Below are positions 43,467-54,015 of a stretch of DNA of 64,000 bases, one piece after another. The first letter of the stretch is position 1; every line of letters begins with the position of its first letter. Location of the stretch: assembly GCA_038496445.1 (NCBI GenBank), contig JALMLS010000208.1, positions 1 to 64,000 of the forward strand, given 5' to 3'. A model generated the notes under the pieces. It saw only the letters and a program-made list of their open reading frames with translations. It ran no database searches and was not told the origin of the DNA. This DNA is from Trichosphaerium sp. ATCC 40318 (lineage: Eukaryota; Discosea; Flabellinia; Trichosidae). A program made the translations under genes and the position numbers.

Positions 43467-44167
43467 CTATGGGATTACATTATTATTGTTAGTTGTGTTG
43501 GGAAAGAGGGGTATTGCATTTGCAATAGGGAGAAATTGACGCATGTGTGTAACTTTAGCTTGCCATCTAATATAATGCATCGGGACATGTTGGCCCTTTG
43601 ATTTTTTTAAGGAATGGGTTTCACGGCATCTGTTACGGTACTTAGTGTATAAAAAGGTGATGTACATGTGATTTAATCGTTTAGCTAGGGCGTTGATTGA
43701 GTTTGTTTTGTTAGTACCGGTTTTCTTTTTTAGTTCACTGATAAGTTCTTCTGTAACGTAACCTTGAGAGCCTCTAAAATTGGTAGGGTCGTTGTTGTTA
43801 TTGGTTAGGTACCAGGGTTTAATATTGTAATCTTTTGTTTTGATTGTGAGGGAACTACCAAGTTTAGCTAGTTCTATTTGGTCAGGCGATGGGTAGGTTT
43901 TATTCTTGGTTGGCCACTTAGATTTGCAGAAAAGGTTGTTACCGCCTGCATGTTTGTTGTATAGAGCGATAGGATTGTTTTTATCTTTGTTTTTTCCTAA
44001 AAATTCTTGTATTATTCTATTTGTGTGATATTTTATATCTATCTTAGATTCAACGTTATTGCATGTGCAAAAATGTTTGAAGTTTTCTGTGCATTGAATG
44101 TTTTTTTGTTTACATAAAGTACAATAACTATTAGGATATTTGATCTGGTTATAAAGTTGATAAGCTT
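43467..44167 (-). CDS. LINE-2 ORF2 C-terminal part with zinc knuckle
   Basis: The frame continues from inside the nested transposon (44291-44168) into LINE-2 sequence: YCTLCKQKNIQ, then NFKHFCTC, a Cys-x2-Cys...His-x3-Cys-type knuckle. It is followed by about 200 polar residues ending FPNTTNNNNVIP-stop at 43467. In LINE-1 the equivalent knuckle also follows RNase H. Separated from its RNase H part by the transposon and the inverted segment, so not translated as one protein now. Confidence 0.7.
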
Positions 44168-45028
44168 CAGTAGTAAAATAGAAATGGGAATTTTTAAGTA
44201 ATCCACCCTGTTTTCCTATGGGAAAAGTAGACGGAAAAACTCTTCCTTCATTCCCATTGAATTTATATGAAATTCCGTAAGTATTACCCATAGAATTCTT
44301 AGAATATTACTTTTGGAATTGTGTATGTATTATATATAGAATTCTCTATGTATTCTTTATAGCATTTCTTAATGTATTTTTTGTAGATTTCAATAAAAAA
44401 TACTTTATAAATTACACAAAATATTATTTGATACTTTGGTTCAGATTTAATGCAAAGTCATTTTATTTATTGATCATTACAAATACAAACATCCTAAATA
44501 ACACGTACAAGTTAAATATATCGTGTCTTCATAAACGAAAGAAGTAATTTGATCGCATTTGGTTTTGAGAGCCTGAACAATAATTAATGCGTTTGTAAAT
44601 GCTAAATTAAGAACGCGTAGGGTTTTTTGATAAATTAAGTGGAAATAAACTTTAAAAACAACATACTTGGAGTTAATGCTTTAAATACATCCTTTAATGG
44701 TGTAATAAGGCTGTTGCAATGCTTTAATCATCCTAAAACAGATAAGTAAGAGATATTTATGTTTAAGTGATTTTCCAAACCACCTAAAACGCGTTCTCCG
44801 TTACTTTTTGGATTAACGCACTTTAACCTGTACCATTGGTTTTTTCACCTTTAATAATAACATGTGGATATTGTTCGCTAGAAAAACCTATGTACCTAAG
44901 GTGTCGATGGTTTTTTGCAAATATAAAACTAACCCTAACCCTAACTTAATTTGTACTTTCATAAACCTCAACCCTAGCCCTAACCCTAACCCTAACTAAA
45001 TTAGTACATTATTTGCTGGATTTTGTAC
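44168..45028 (+). mobile_element. TA-type nonautonomous DNA transposon, copy 1 (main part)
   Basis: Begins CAGTAGTAAAATAGAAATGG and runs collinear with the intact copy at 48887-49918, with only scattered substitutions and a few indels, up to GTACAATA. Its right end is missing here and is found inverted at 45114-45278. Inserted in LINE-2 between RNase H and the zinc knuckle. The expected TA duplication is not clean at this copy. No transposase reading frame. Confidence 0.8.
44930..44997. repeat. telomere-type (CCCTAA)n repeats inside transposon copy 1
   Basis: Two clusters of CCCTAA units (one variant CCCTAG), separated by a unique spacer with ACTTTCATAAACC. The equivalent array is in copy 2 at about 49650-49717, so it is part of the element and not a chromosome end. 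Confidence 0.85.
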
Positions 45029-45113
45029 AATATGGCTCCTAAAAGTACGCACTAATACTTTACCTCTTAATGAGTTCCAACATAAACGCAGTAAGACTAA
45101 AGGTCACATCCAT
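45029..45113. other. inverted piece of LINE-2 ORF2
   Basis: Read on the plus strand it gives WLLKVRTNTLPLNEFQHKR, which continues the RNase H frame ending at NLI (45280) when the segment is flipped back. This is the usual LINE segment before the zinc knuckle (compare KFQHKLRNNKLCCSSRQHK in LINE-1). Confidence 0.7.
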
Positions 45114-45278
45114 CAGTGGTAAAATGAAAACGGGATTTTGGATATAAATCCCACTAAATTCCTTTGTTTTAGGGATTTTTAAGGTAATTTGTGAAGAATT
45201 CTTATTTTTATTTTTTTTATGGCAGGATTTTTGATAGAATTACCATAATATTCCCTTAAATACAGAATTTTCAGAATT
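45114..45278 (-). mobile_element. inverted right end of transposon copy 1
   Basis: CAGTGGTAAAATGAAAACGG at 45114 through TCAGAATT at 45278 is the reverse complement of 49753-49918, the right arm of the intact copy. Together with 45029-45113 it forms an inverted block of about 250 bp. Confidence 0.85.
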
Positions 45279-45279
45279 A

Positions 45280-46431
45280 TATTAAATTTTTTCTAGATCT
45301 TCCATGGTCTTTAGCATTGTTTTGTAAACTGAGTACATGTTTTTCGTGTTGTATGGATTTCAATTTTCTGAATAGGTTACCTTGTATTACCCCTGTCAGT
45401 TTTGTTATAACCCAATCTTCACTTCCAACCGGTATATTTTTTGAAGGTATGACTGTAGTAGTTGATATGCCTGCCATTCTATCTGCTATGTCATTTAGGT
45501 CTATGAACAATGATTTTATTTTTTTTGAATATTTCTTTTCAATCTGTGTTAACCTATGCGCAATGTTAAGTCTATTACGTTTCTGTTTATCTGTTTTTGT
45601 ATGACTTGGAATCCATTCAAATGCTGTCGAACCAGATCTTATACTTAGTTGGTGGTGAATGCGATTTAGTGTATGAGCGTGATCAACTTTCCTTTGTTCA
45701 TTTATGGGTTTGTCTTTCCAATTTTCAATACCATTGATTGCTGATGTGGAGTCTACTAGTATCATGATGTCTACTTCTAAGGGAGCTAATTTGAGTGCAA
45801 GTTCTATTGCTTCCAGTTCTGCATTCGTAGATGTTTGTTCAAATAGCACAGTGCGGTTGAATTTCATCATTGTGTTGAGTACAACTGAGAAGTATGCACC
45901 TTTAGAAGTTACTGAACCGTCAGTAGCCAAGACATATTTTGATTGAATTTTGTTGCAGTTAGCCTCAAATGTCTGCTTGTCCATTCTGTTAATTACGTGT
46001 TCTGTTCTATGAATTGAACTATCAGATTTATGAATGATTTTTATTCCTAGTTGTTTACAAATTTGTGTTGCTTGGCATATCATATGATTAGGGTGGAATT
46101 TTTGATGAGCTAGGCGTATGCTTGCATTTGTGATCGATTTGGCTAATTTGTTTGTACTGTTCATGCCATTAGAGATTAAATTACTGATATAGCCAGCATT
46201 TTGTAAGTCAACTAATGGTTCAAGGCCAAGACCAGTATGTTTCAGAAAGATTCTTTCTGGTTTTAGTTTCCAAGGTATTTTTGCGTCAGATCTTAAAAGA
46301 TCTGCAGCATTATTATCACATTTTTTTAAGACTATCGGATTGATGAACATTGCGTTGGTTACAAATGATATGCCTGGGTTAATAACACGATTGATTATTG
46401 TTGTTTTTTGAGTTGCGTTGAAGCCCTTGAA
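45280..46431 (-). CDS. LINE-2 ORF2 RNase H region
   Basis: Open from just after an in-frame TGA (46432-46434) that ends the RT frame. It begins RVINPGISFVTNAMF, collinear with LINE-1 (KVIVPAFQYHTNFYLVTNA). RNase H motifs are ATDGSVTSKG, TNAELEAIELAL, LVDSTSAINGI, EWIPSHT and LNDIADRMAG, so the acidic residues are intact. It ends at the inversion breakpoint (stop at 45277). Confidence 0.85.
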
Positions 46432-48886
46432 TCAAATCAGAGATAGACCATTAGCATGTCTTCTTTTAATTTCAGTCGTTTGGTCTGTGTTGTCTAGTCT
46501 CAGGTTAATTAAAATTCCTAAGTCTTTATATGATTCTTCTGGTTTAAGAAATGATATACGTTTATTGTTTGCTTTGGGTGGTGGAAAGAGCGCTGATGGA
46601 TCAGATCTGCACACATAGGAAAATGCCGATTTTTTCTCATTAATCTTCATGCCATAGAAACTGCACCATTCTTGAAGTTTATTGAACATCTTTAACAAGT
46701 CTTCATATGAGTTTGCTATTAGTTTTATATCATCAGCATATGCTATGATAGGTACCTTTATGTTAGTATTGGGTATGTGATAACCACAGTTCATAGACTC
46801 TATCTCTTTTATTAATACATTTGCAAACAGTGTAAAAAGTAACGGGCTGAACCCATCTCCTTGTTTGACTCCTTTTTGGATGTTGATAGGTTTTCTTCCC
46901 ATTGGTAATATTATGTCAGCTTTAATCTCCTTAAAAAGGCTTAAGATTATTTGTTGGATTTCAGTATCAAAGCCTTGATGTTTTAACGCATGATCAAGTG
47001 CCCAGTATTCTACAGAATCGTACGCTTTTAAAAAGTCAATGTAAATAATAAAGATATCTTTGTTATTGGCTTCAGCGTTTTCAATAATATTTCTGTAAGT
47101 TCTTTGTGCCATGTTGATGTTTCGGCCTTGGTAAAAACCATATTGAGATTCGCTCATTATCTTGTTTTTTTCCACAAACATTGCCACCCTGTTGTTAAAA
47201 ATTTGTGAGTAGATTTTATACATGGAATTCAGCAGTGCTATTGGTCGATAGTTTGAGGGATCGTGCTGGTTCCCCTTTTTTTTGAGAAATATTAAGTTAC
47301 TTGACTTCCATATTTCTGGTATTGTTTTGTATATTCTACAGTCATTGTACATCATAAGAAGCATGTCCTCTATCTCTGGTGGTAAGTTTTTGTAAATTTC
47401 CATTCCTAGATTGGTATTTCCTGGTGCTTTGAAGGCTTTGAGCTTGTGAATAGCATTAAGCATTTCTATTTTTGATATTGGTTCGTGGAATATTTCATTA
47501 TTATATTTTGTATTGTTTATTTTGAAGGATTCAGAAATAAGCTGTACTGGTATCTTCTGTTGGTATTTGTTTGGCTTGCAACTAGGGTGAGGATATTTAC
47601 TAGCAAAGATTGTTGCCCACTTCTTAGCAAAAACGTCTAAAATGGAATTTTGATTGAAGAAAAGTGTTTTGATGCCATTGAGGTTGCCTTCAATGTAACG
47701 GACAAACTCAGATGATTTTCCTTTATTTATCTCATATCTTTTTATATCTCTAATTTTTTTAAACAAGGCTCTTGAAGTTAGTTCTGTCATGGCTTTGCAG
47801 TAATAGTTTTTGTGTGACATATCCATCTTGTGTTTGCAACCACGTAACCATTTGTTATAGGTTTTGAGGTTTGTGTCAATAACGTCACACAATTCCATTC
47901 TTATAAAGCTCTTGTTATAAAAGGTGGGTAATAAATGTATTCGTGGATTATCATTGTCACGTGTTATTCTTTTATTGATTTCATTGGTTTCAGTCTTTAT
48001 TTTATTTATCTTAACGTTAGTTTCTAAAGTGAATTTTTGTAGTTTGTTCAATTTTCTGATCATAGATTCTATCCTCATGTATTCACCATTGTTCTTGAAG
48101 TCGTGTTTCTTACTTTTAATGTTTCTTTTTGTGTGATGTTTCACATGAGTATGGATATCTCTTGTTAACATGTATACAAAGCTGTTATATTCATTATGTA
48201 TTGAGAATTCGTCTGACATAGCTCTTGCTGCCTTAAATTCCTTTTTTAGATCAGTAATATCCATTGTGGCAAGTATGGATTTCAAGTCTATGTTTCTTGT
48301 TCTTAGACGATTAGGATTTGACATAGGTTTGTATTCTATAATGTCTTGATGATCCATTGATTTTGATAACTTACAAAGAATGGGGCTATGGTCTGATAGT
48401 GTCTCATTTACCAGTGTTATTAATTTTTTTATGTTATCTGTATTGGAGGTTAGTAGGTAGTCAATACGTTCTAATCTTAAGAATTTCCTAGCAGGTTTTT
48501 CTGTTACAATAATTTGACTATAGGTAAATTTATGTTTCGTTTTGGGTAGACAATGTACTGGGTCAAACAAACCAAGACCTTCTTTGAAAGTGTTTATTAA
48601 AGCAAGATATTTTAGTTCAGATGTGTGGCATTTTACTAATTCGTTGTTGATTAGTGCTTGTCTGTCATCTGGTGATTGGGCTATATTCCAATCTTTGATG
48701 AACATTGTATTAGTAAATTTGTATTTGGTGCATAGGTTTGTTGTAAGTTTTGTTAGTATTTGTAATTGTTCAAGTTTAGACTTTAGGTGGTAAGCGCTTA
48801 TATATACATTGTTAAGTAAGGAAACATTTTGTTTATAGCGGTCGTTGATGGTAATTGTTTGGACAAAGGGGTATTTGGTTTCAATA
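46432..48886 (-). CDS. LINE-2 ORF2: end of endonuclease and reverse transcriptase
   Basis: The frame is open from the transposon junction (48886). The first part completes the APE endonuclease (NVYISAYHLKSK, MFIKDWNIA, SDHSPILCK); the aspartate of the usual GDFN is seen here as KDWN. The RT domain (about 47350-46600) has NYRPIALLNSMYKIYSQI, SQYGFYQGRNI, IYIDFLKAYDSVEYW, GVKQGDGFSPLLFTL and AYADDIKLIA, with all catalytic aspartates present. It stops at TGA 46432-46434, but the same frame continues as RNase H, so this is a single nonsense change or a leaky stop. Confidence 0.88.
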
Positions 48887-49918
48887 CAGTAGTAAAATAG
48901 AAATGGGAATTTTTAAGTAATTCACCCTGTTTTCCTATGGGAAAAGTAGACGGAAAAACTCTTCCTTAATTCCCATTGAATTTATATGAAATTCCATAAG
49001 TATTACTCATAGAATTCTTAGAGTATTACTTTTGAAATTGCGTATGTATTTTATATAAAATTCTCTATGTATTCTTTATAGCATTTCTTAATGTATTTTT
49101 TGTAGATTTCAATAAAAAATACTTTATAAATTACACAAAATATTATTCGATACTTTGGTTCAGATTTAATGCAAAGTCATTTTATTTATTGATCATTACA
49201 AAATACAAACATCCTAAATAATACGTACAAGTTAAATACATCGTGTCTTCATAAACGAAAGAAGTAATTTGATCGCATTTGGTTTTGAGAGCCTGAACAA
49301 TAATTAATGCGTTTGTAAATGCTAAATTAAGAACGCGTAGGGTTTTTTGATAAATTAAGTGGAAATAAGCTTTAAAAACAACGTACTTGGAGTTAATGCT
49401 TTAAATACATTCTTTAATGGTGTAATAAGGCTGTTGCAATGCTTTAATCATCCTAAAACAGATAAGTAAGAGATATTTATGTTTAAGTGATTTTCCAAAC
49501 CACCTAAAACGCGTTCTCCGTTACTTTTTTGATTAACGCACTTTAACCTGTACCATTGGTTTTTTCACCTTTAATAATAGCATGCGGATATTGTTCTCTA
49601 GAAAAACCTATGTACCTAAGGTGTTGATGGTTTTTTGCAAATATAAAACTAAACCCTAACCCTAACTTAATTTGTACTTTCATAAACCTCAACCCTAGCC
49701 CTAACCCTAACCCTAACTAAATTAGTACATTATTTGGTGGATTTTGTACAATAATTCTGAAAATTCCGTATTTAAGGGAATATTATGGTAATTCTATCAA
49801 AAATCCTGCCATAAAAAAAATATAAAATAAGGATTCTTCACAAATTACCTTAAAAATCCCTAAAACAAAGGAATTTAGTGGGATTTATATCCAAAATCCC
49901 GTTTTCATTTTACCACTG
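48887..49918 (+). mobile_element. TA-type nonautonomous DNA transposon, copy 2 (intact)
   Basis: 1032 bp, flanked by TA on both sides (48885-48886 and 49919-49920). The ends are CAGTAGTAAAATAGAAATGG and, inverted, CAGTGGTAAAATGAAAACGG, so imperfect terminal inverted repeats of at least 12 bp start with CAGT. TA duplication plus CAGT ends are hallmarks of Tc1/mariner-type transposons, and this would be a MITE-like derivative mobilised in trans. It carries no transposase. It sits inside the LINE-2 endonuclease; removing it with one TA restores the open frame across the junction (IKH followed by IETKYPFVQ). Confidence 0.88.
49650..49717. repeat. telomere-type (CCCTAA)n repeats inside transposon copy 2
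   Basis: CCCTAACCCTAA-type cluster, a short spacer, then CCCTAGCCCTAACCCTAACC. Same position and spacing as in copy 1. Confidence 0.85.
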
Positions 49919-51893
49919 TATGTTTAATTCGATGAGATATTGATTTTTTTGTTAGCATTAATAGTCCACCAAGAGGTTTAGCAAGATTGGGGTTTATTTT
50001 TAAGGTCCTGCGTTGTATAACAGAGATGTTAGTATCTTCTTTTCTTATCTTCTTTGCTTTGTAAGCAACATATCTAGATTTGGTTTCATGTAATGTTGGT
50101 AGGTTAAAAGAATAATCATAATTTTTGAAATGTGTTTTCATTATCATTTTGAAAGTATGACTCTTGGTTTCTTCAATGTCTAAGTGGATCTCTTGTAGGC
50201 AAGCTATGTCCACCTTTTGTCTATTTATTGTTCTAGAAATTTCTTCAGCTTTTCTTTTAAAGGCACCACGGATATTCCATGAGATGATTGTGATGTCGTC
50301 AGTGGATCTTCCTCCACCAATTATTGGTTCAATCACTGAAAGTGTATTAAGGTTTCTTAGGTTATAACTGGTTAGTTTTATACCTTTACATAATGGTTTG
50401 GTATTGAGGACAAGAGTTGCATTTTGGCTAATTAGTTTTAGTTTAATTGCTTTTTTGTATAGGTCATTTGTAAAGGACGTTGGATCCATTTCAATCTGAC
50501 GTTTATTAATACTGAATGTAGTTTTAGTGTTTACAATTGTCTTTGGCATTTCCTCTGGTAACGGTTGCCTTCTGATATGATTTGATATGCTTATACTTTT
50601 TGCTTGTAGATAGATAAAAGGTTGACAGATAAGGAGAAAGAAATTGATTAAATCGATTTGTTTTTGAATCTTATTTGTTTTAGAATTACGGCTATTGACT
50701 TTTATTTTAATTACAGCAATGTTATATGAACACGAAACCAGGAGAAATAGAAAACAGAGAGAACACCAGGATACTTTATTAACTGAATAGTGGATTTTTT
50801 TACGTTTTTGTTTATGAGAGAGATTTTTTTGAAGACGAGCACGTGAGAATAGCAATGTAAAATAAATTATGTTGATAGTTTTTCTTATGTTAACAAAAAA
50901 GAAAAAGAGAACTTGTGTGAGAAGGAGGAATAATATAAGACACGACACAATAACAAGAAAGTTTATTAGTGAGACAAGGGATTTTGATAAAGGCAAACGT
51001 TTTTTGGTAAGTGTCTCAGGCTGTGATTGGTCACATTTATCTAGTGATTCTTTCATCAGAGAAGAAAACGCCAGTGGATCTATTTCCAACTTCGAGTACA
51101 AAGTGCTTGTAGAGGTAGGTGTTGATGAGGTCACCTTTTTGGTTGGAATTGCGAGTTTCAATGATGTAATTGTCGGTTCTCGAACCTCCATTGGCTGAGC
51201 AATCGTGTGCAACAGAGTGGACGAAGATCTGAAATGTATTAGTTTTTTTGTAGAAGAGATAAAGTGAATAAAAGGATAACGTACACCAGTGTATGTGAGC
51301 ATTCTTGCTACATCGTGAGCTGCATGTTTGGAACTTAATTTATCCATGTAGATTTTACGAGCAAAGGGAACGTTACATCTAATTGGGAAGAGAGTCGCTT
51401 TGCCATTGATCATCAATTTGAGTTTGTTAATACCACTCGAGTTTGCCATGATTACATGATTTTTCTGTTCCAGTACATGAAGCGTGATTTCAAAGACTTT
51501 GACATTGCCGTTCCTGTTTTCGAAGTCTCTTGTATGTTCGACAAAAGGGATGTATTTGGTAGGCCAGGCGTTGGTAATAGTGGTAGTTAAGAATTTTTCA
51601 GGTAATTGAATTATCCAATTGCGATTAACAACACAGTTGTAGATGAATTTAAAAAAATTCCTTTGACAGGTGGTATCAGCCATGTCTTCGCAGGTTGGAA
51701 GGAAAACTTGGTGAATACGGCAAGGGTTTTTCGCGATCTTGAGGTGCGTTTGAATTTCTTTTGCTAAATCGATGGTTTGTGTTGCTGTGAGTTGGGTGTA
51801 GTCGGTTCCGTAAATGAGAAAGGTGCAGTTGTTCCATTCGAAGAAACAACCTTTAACTAAACTTCCAATTTGTGCCAGTCTTTCTTTTTCCAT
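49919..51893 (-). CDS. LINE-2 second frame: ORF1-like part and endonuclease N-terminus
   Basis: A continuous frame from ATG 51893 (MEKERLAQIGSLVKGCFFEW). Residues 1-~330 are hydrophilic and end in a Ser/Thr/Pro-rich stretch, plausibly an ORF1 protein. The next ~130 residues are very hydrophobic and Lys/Asn-rich, so may be untranslated spacer that happens to be open. From about 50555 (MPKTIVNTKTTFSINKRQ) it reads as ORF2: DDITIISWNIRGA, DIACLQEIHLD and LGGLLMLTKKSI are endonuclease motifs. It is cut at 49919 by the nested transposon. A 56-nt GTACGT-CAG interval at 51229-51284 looks like an intron, but the unspliced frame also stays open. Confidence 0.65.
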
Positions 51894-51898
51894 TGACG

Positions 51899-52771
51899 CT
51901 AATGCGAGCTCACAAGTAGCAGTTTTCCATCTGCATTACGTTCAAGTATGATGGATTGAGCTATAGTGGTTGCTGAGTTGAGTCTTTTCAGTACATCTTC
52001 TTGTTCTTTGGTCTTGAGGATGGCTGTTAAAGAGTTTCGGTAGGATTCTTTGAGGACAGGGTTTGTGATGAGTGCAAGTTCTGCTTCGGCTTGTTCTTTT
52101 GTTAAGTTTTCAAAGTATTGACGGTTGAGTTTCTTGTCTTGAAAGTAGGTGTTCTTTGGAGTGGCCATGCTTGTTGCTTTGTGATGTTTTGCGAGGTATG
52201 AGCTTTTGTGGTGCAAATCCTTGATCTGTGAATGGGATTCTAAACGTTTACAGGAAAAACAGACGGGTTTTTGTGTTGTAAATTTCGTAATAATCACTGA
52301 ACAAGAATTAAATTTTACCTGGAATTCTGTGCTCCGTGTTATTGCGTTTTGATGTCCTTTATAACTGTTAGGTGTAAGGGGGTGTTGATCTGCAATGTTT
52401 TGCGAGAAATTTACTACCACCGGTTCGAGGAACGTGATTTCAACTTTATGCGCGCGCAAAAAACAGATACAAATTATTAGGAGAAAAATAACTTTGTTTT
52501 TATTTATTATTGAGATTGTCGTTGATACAATAAGGTTTAAAAACCATAACAGCCAGAGTAAAATATGTGAGTTTGAATTAAACTGCTCGTATTTTGTATC
52601 ACGACACGTAGCCTGAGCCGTGTGGCACCAGCTGGGCGACCATTTTGGTCTCTCTGCCCAACCACCGGTTTTGCCTTGAGGTGTATTCTGAGACCTCTCC
52701 TCAGCCATATTAGTTAGCTTGGCAGCCTTTTCAACTCTTTGCGAGCGAATTTTTTGCTTACGCGAGGACAT
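51899..52771 (-). CDS. LINE-2 first frame, possible ORF1 protein
   Basis: Open frame with ATG at 52771 (MSSRKQKIRSQRVEKAAKL). It runs through a hydrophobic middle and ends in a charged helical segment that could start independently at a later ATG (MATPKNTYFQDKKLNRQYFE). The stop is only 5 nt before the ATG of the next frame. The family is not recognised; position in the element and basic composition suggest an RNA-binding ORF1 product or leader. Confidence 0.4.
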   Translation of the reverse strand: MSSRKQKIRSQRVEKAAKLTNMAEERSQNTPQGKTGGWAERPKWSPSWCHTAQATCRDTKYEQFNSNSHILLWLLWFLNLIVSTTISIINKNKVIFLLIICICFLRAHKVEITFLEPVVVNFSQNIADQHPLTPNSYKGHQNAITRSTEFQVKFNSCSVIITKFTTQKPVCFSCKRLESHSQIKDLHHKSSYLAKHHKATSMATPKNTYFQDKKLNRQYFENLTKEQAEAELALITNPVLKESYRNSLTAILKTKEQEDVLKRLNSATTIAQSIILERNADGKLLLVSSH

Positions 52772-53262
52772 CACTGTACTTGGCCCCGCGGACAACTTCT
52801 CGGCCAACGATTGCGTCTCCGTATAACCTGGTTTGTCAGTAGCCGCGAAACCAAGTCCCAATGTGATCCATTGCAACGTATTTTTGTTATACGAGCTCGT
52901 AGCGTTGTTATTAGGGGATACCACGGTAGGTGGGTAACTCCTCAACCCCCTCAAAATAACCCACAAACACAGAGTCTTACAAGGTCATAATAGTTGACCA
53001 TGTGACGTTACTATGGAACTCGCATAGTAGGCTAAACACGACTATTTGTAACTAGCGCTTTTGGTTTTTAGTTTGCGCCACATTTTTAGTTTAAAGTCAA
53101 TTTATGTAAGCGCAGGTAGCGTTAATGTGTTTTTATTTCGTTATTTATGTCACGTGAGTTTTAATATTTTAAATAGCGTGGCATCCTCTTCTGTACACTA
53201 ATTAACCTGAACTAATATTCATTCGTTAAGTTATACGGAAAGGTGAGTTGTCATCATCCCCC

Positions 53263-53275
53263 CTCAGTTTAATGA
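53263..53275. repeat. LINE-2 target-site duplication, 5' side
   Basis: Exact copy of 43340-43352 directly outside the 5' end of LINE-2. Confidence 0.8.
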
Positions 53276-54015
53276 GTACTGTGTTTAATAACTCTGACTA
53301 TGGCTACAAAAATAAAAAATTATTGGCTGGCATAGATATAGATATCACACGTGATTTAAAATGGTTCAGTTTTCGCGATTACTGAGTTTCTCACGAAATG
53401 TCTAACTTTGTTATAACGCAGCGTACAAGTTCTAATAAACTAACTATCACGTGATTGTAACATGCTACTATGCGCATCTTTGTACTTTGTTTTACTAGCG
53501 CAAGAAGCGCTAGCACTCATGCTTTGCAGTTTCCTAACAAAACTGCAATCTGTTCGCAAGCTTGATTTTATCATGTGGCAATACAATAAGGAGTGCTCAC
53601 CAAGACAGTATTTACATAACCCTGTTGTAAGTTTTCTGGAAATGTCAGGAAACGCTAGTAAAACAAAGTTCGGGCTATGTTTACCCGGTGTGACCGCCTC
53701 GTAGGTAACTTATACTGTACATGTACATTATAATTGAACACGGTTCAGTAAAGCTATAGTAGAGAGTTGTAGGATGTTTGAAAAAGTACACAAGAGTTTT
53801 GACATTGGTTAAAAACTTTTCTACGGCGATTTCTTTTTGCAGTATTTTTCCGTTTTAGCAGTGTACCGGCACTATCCACGTTTTAGAAGACCACAAACTG
53901 CGATACCAAGATAAAGCTACCTTACAAGTGCGTGTGAATGCGCTTAAGCGAGGTTGTGTACTAGCGTTCCAAACATAAACTCTGTACACACGCAAGGAAC
54001 AACACAGATACAACT
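53276..54015 (+). other. spacer with a possible short secreted-peptide ORF (53462-53704)
   Basis: The ATG at 53462 opens 80 residues with a hydrophobic start (MLLCASLYFVLLAQEALALM) like a signal peptide, with a GTAAGT inside at about 53625. No family recognised and no clear continuation. Two CACGTG sites lie 10 and 110 bp upstream. Confidence 0.3.

Larger units (their letters stand above)
43353..53262 (-). mobile_element. LINE-2: minus-strand APE-type non-LTR retrotransposon, interrupted
   Basis: Bounded by a 13 bp target duplication. Reading on the minus strand: 5' end at about 53262 (GGGGATGATGAC), ORF1-like frames (52966-50600), APE endonuclease (about 50550-49919), a nested DNA transposon, reverse transcriptase (48705-46432), RNase H (46350-45280), a second nested transposon and a zinc-knuckle C-terminus (44167-43467). 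The 3' UTR has a hairpin and the element ends in a T-run on the sense strand. Without the two ~1.03 kb insertions it is about 7.8 kb. Same domain order as LINE-1 but clearly a different family (RT site YADD). Besides the insertions, the visible damage is one in-frame TGA between RT and RNase H, and one inversion. Confidence 0.88.

Noticed and set aside
44930-44997. Telomere or chromosome-fusion point
   Set aside because: The same array with the same flanks recurs at 49650-49717 inside the second transposon copy, so it belongs to the mobile element.
51229-51284. A second LINE intron (56 nt, GTACGT to CAG) in LINE-2
   Set aside because: The unspliced frame stays open and looks protein-like, and splicing leads to a stop after about 65 residues. 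The evidence is too balanced to call an intron.
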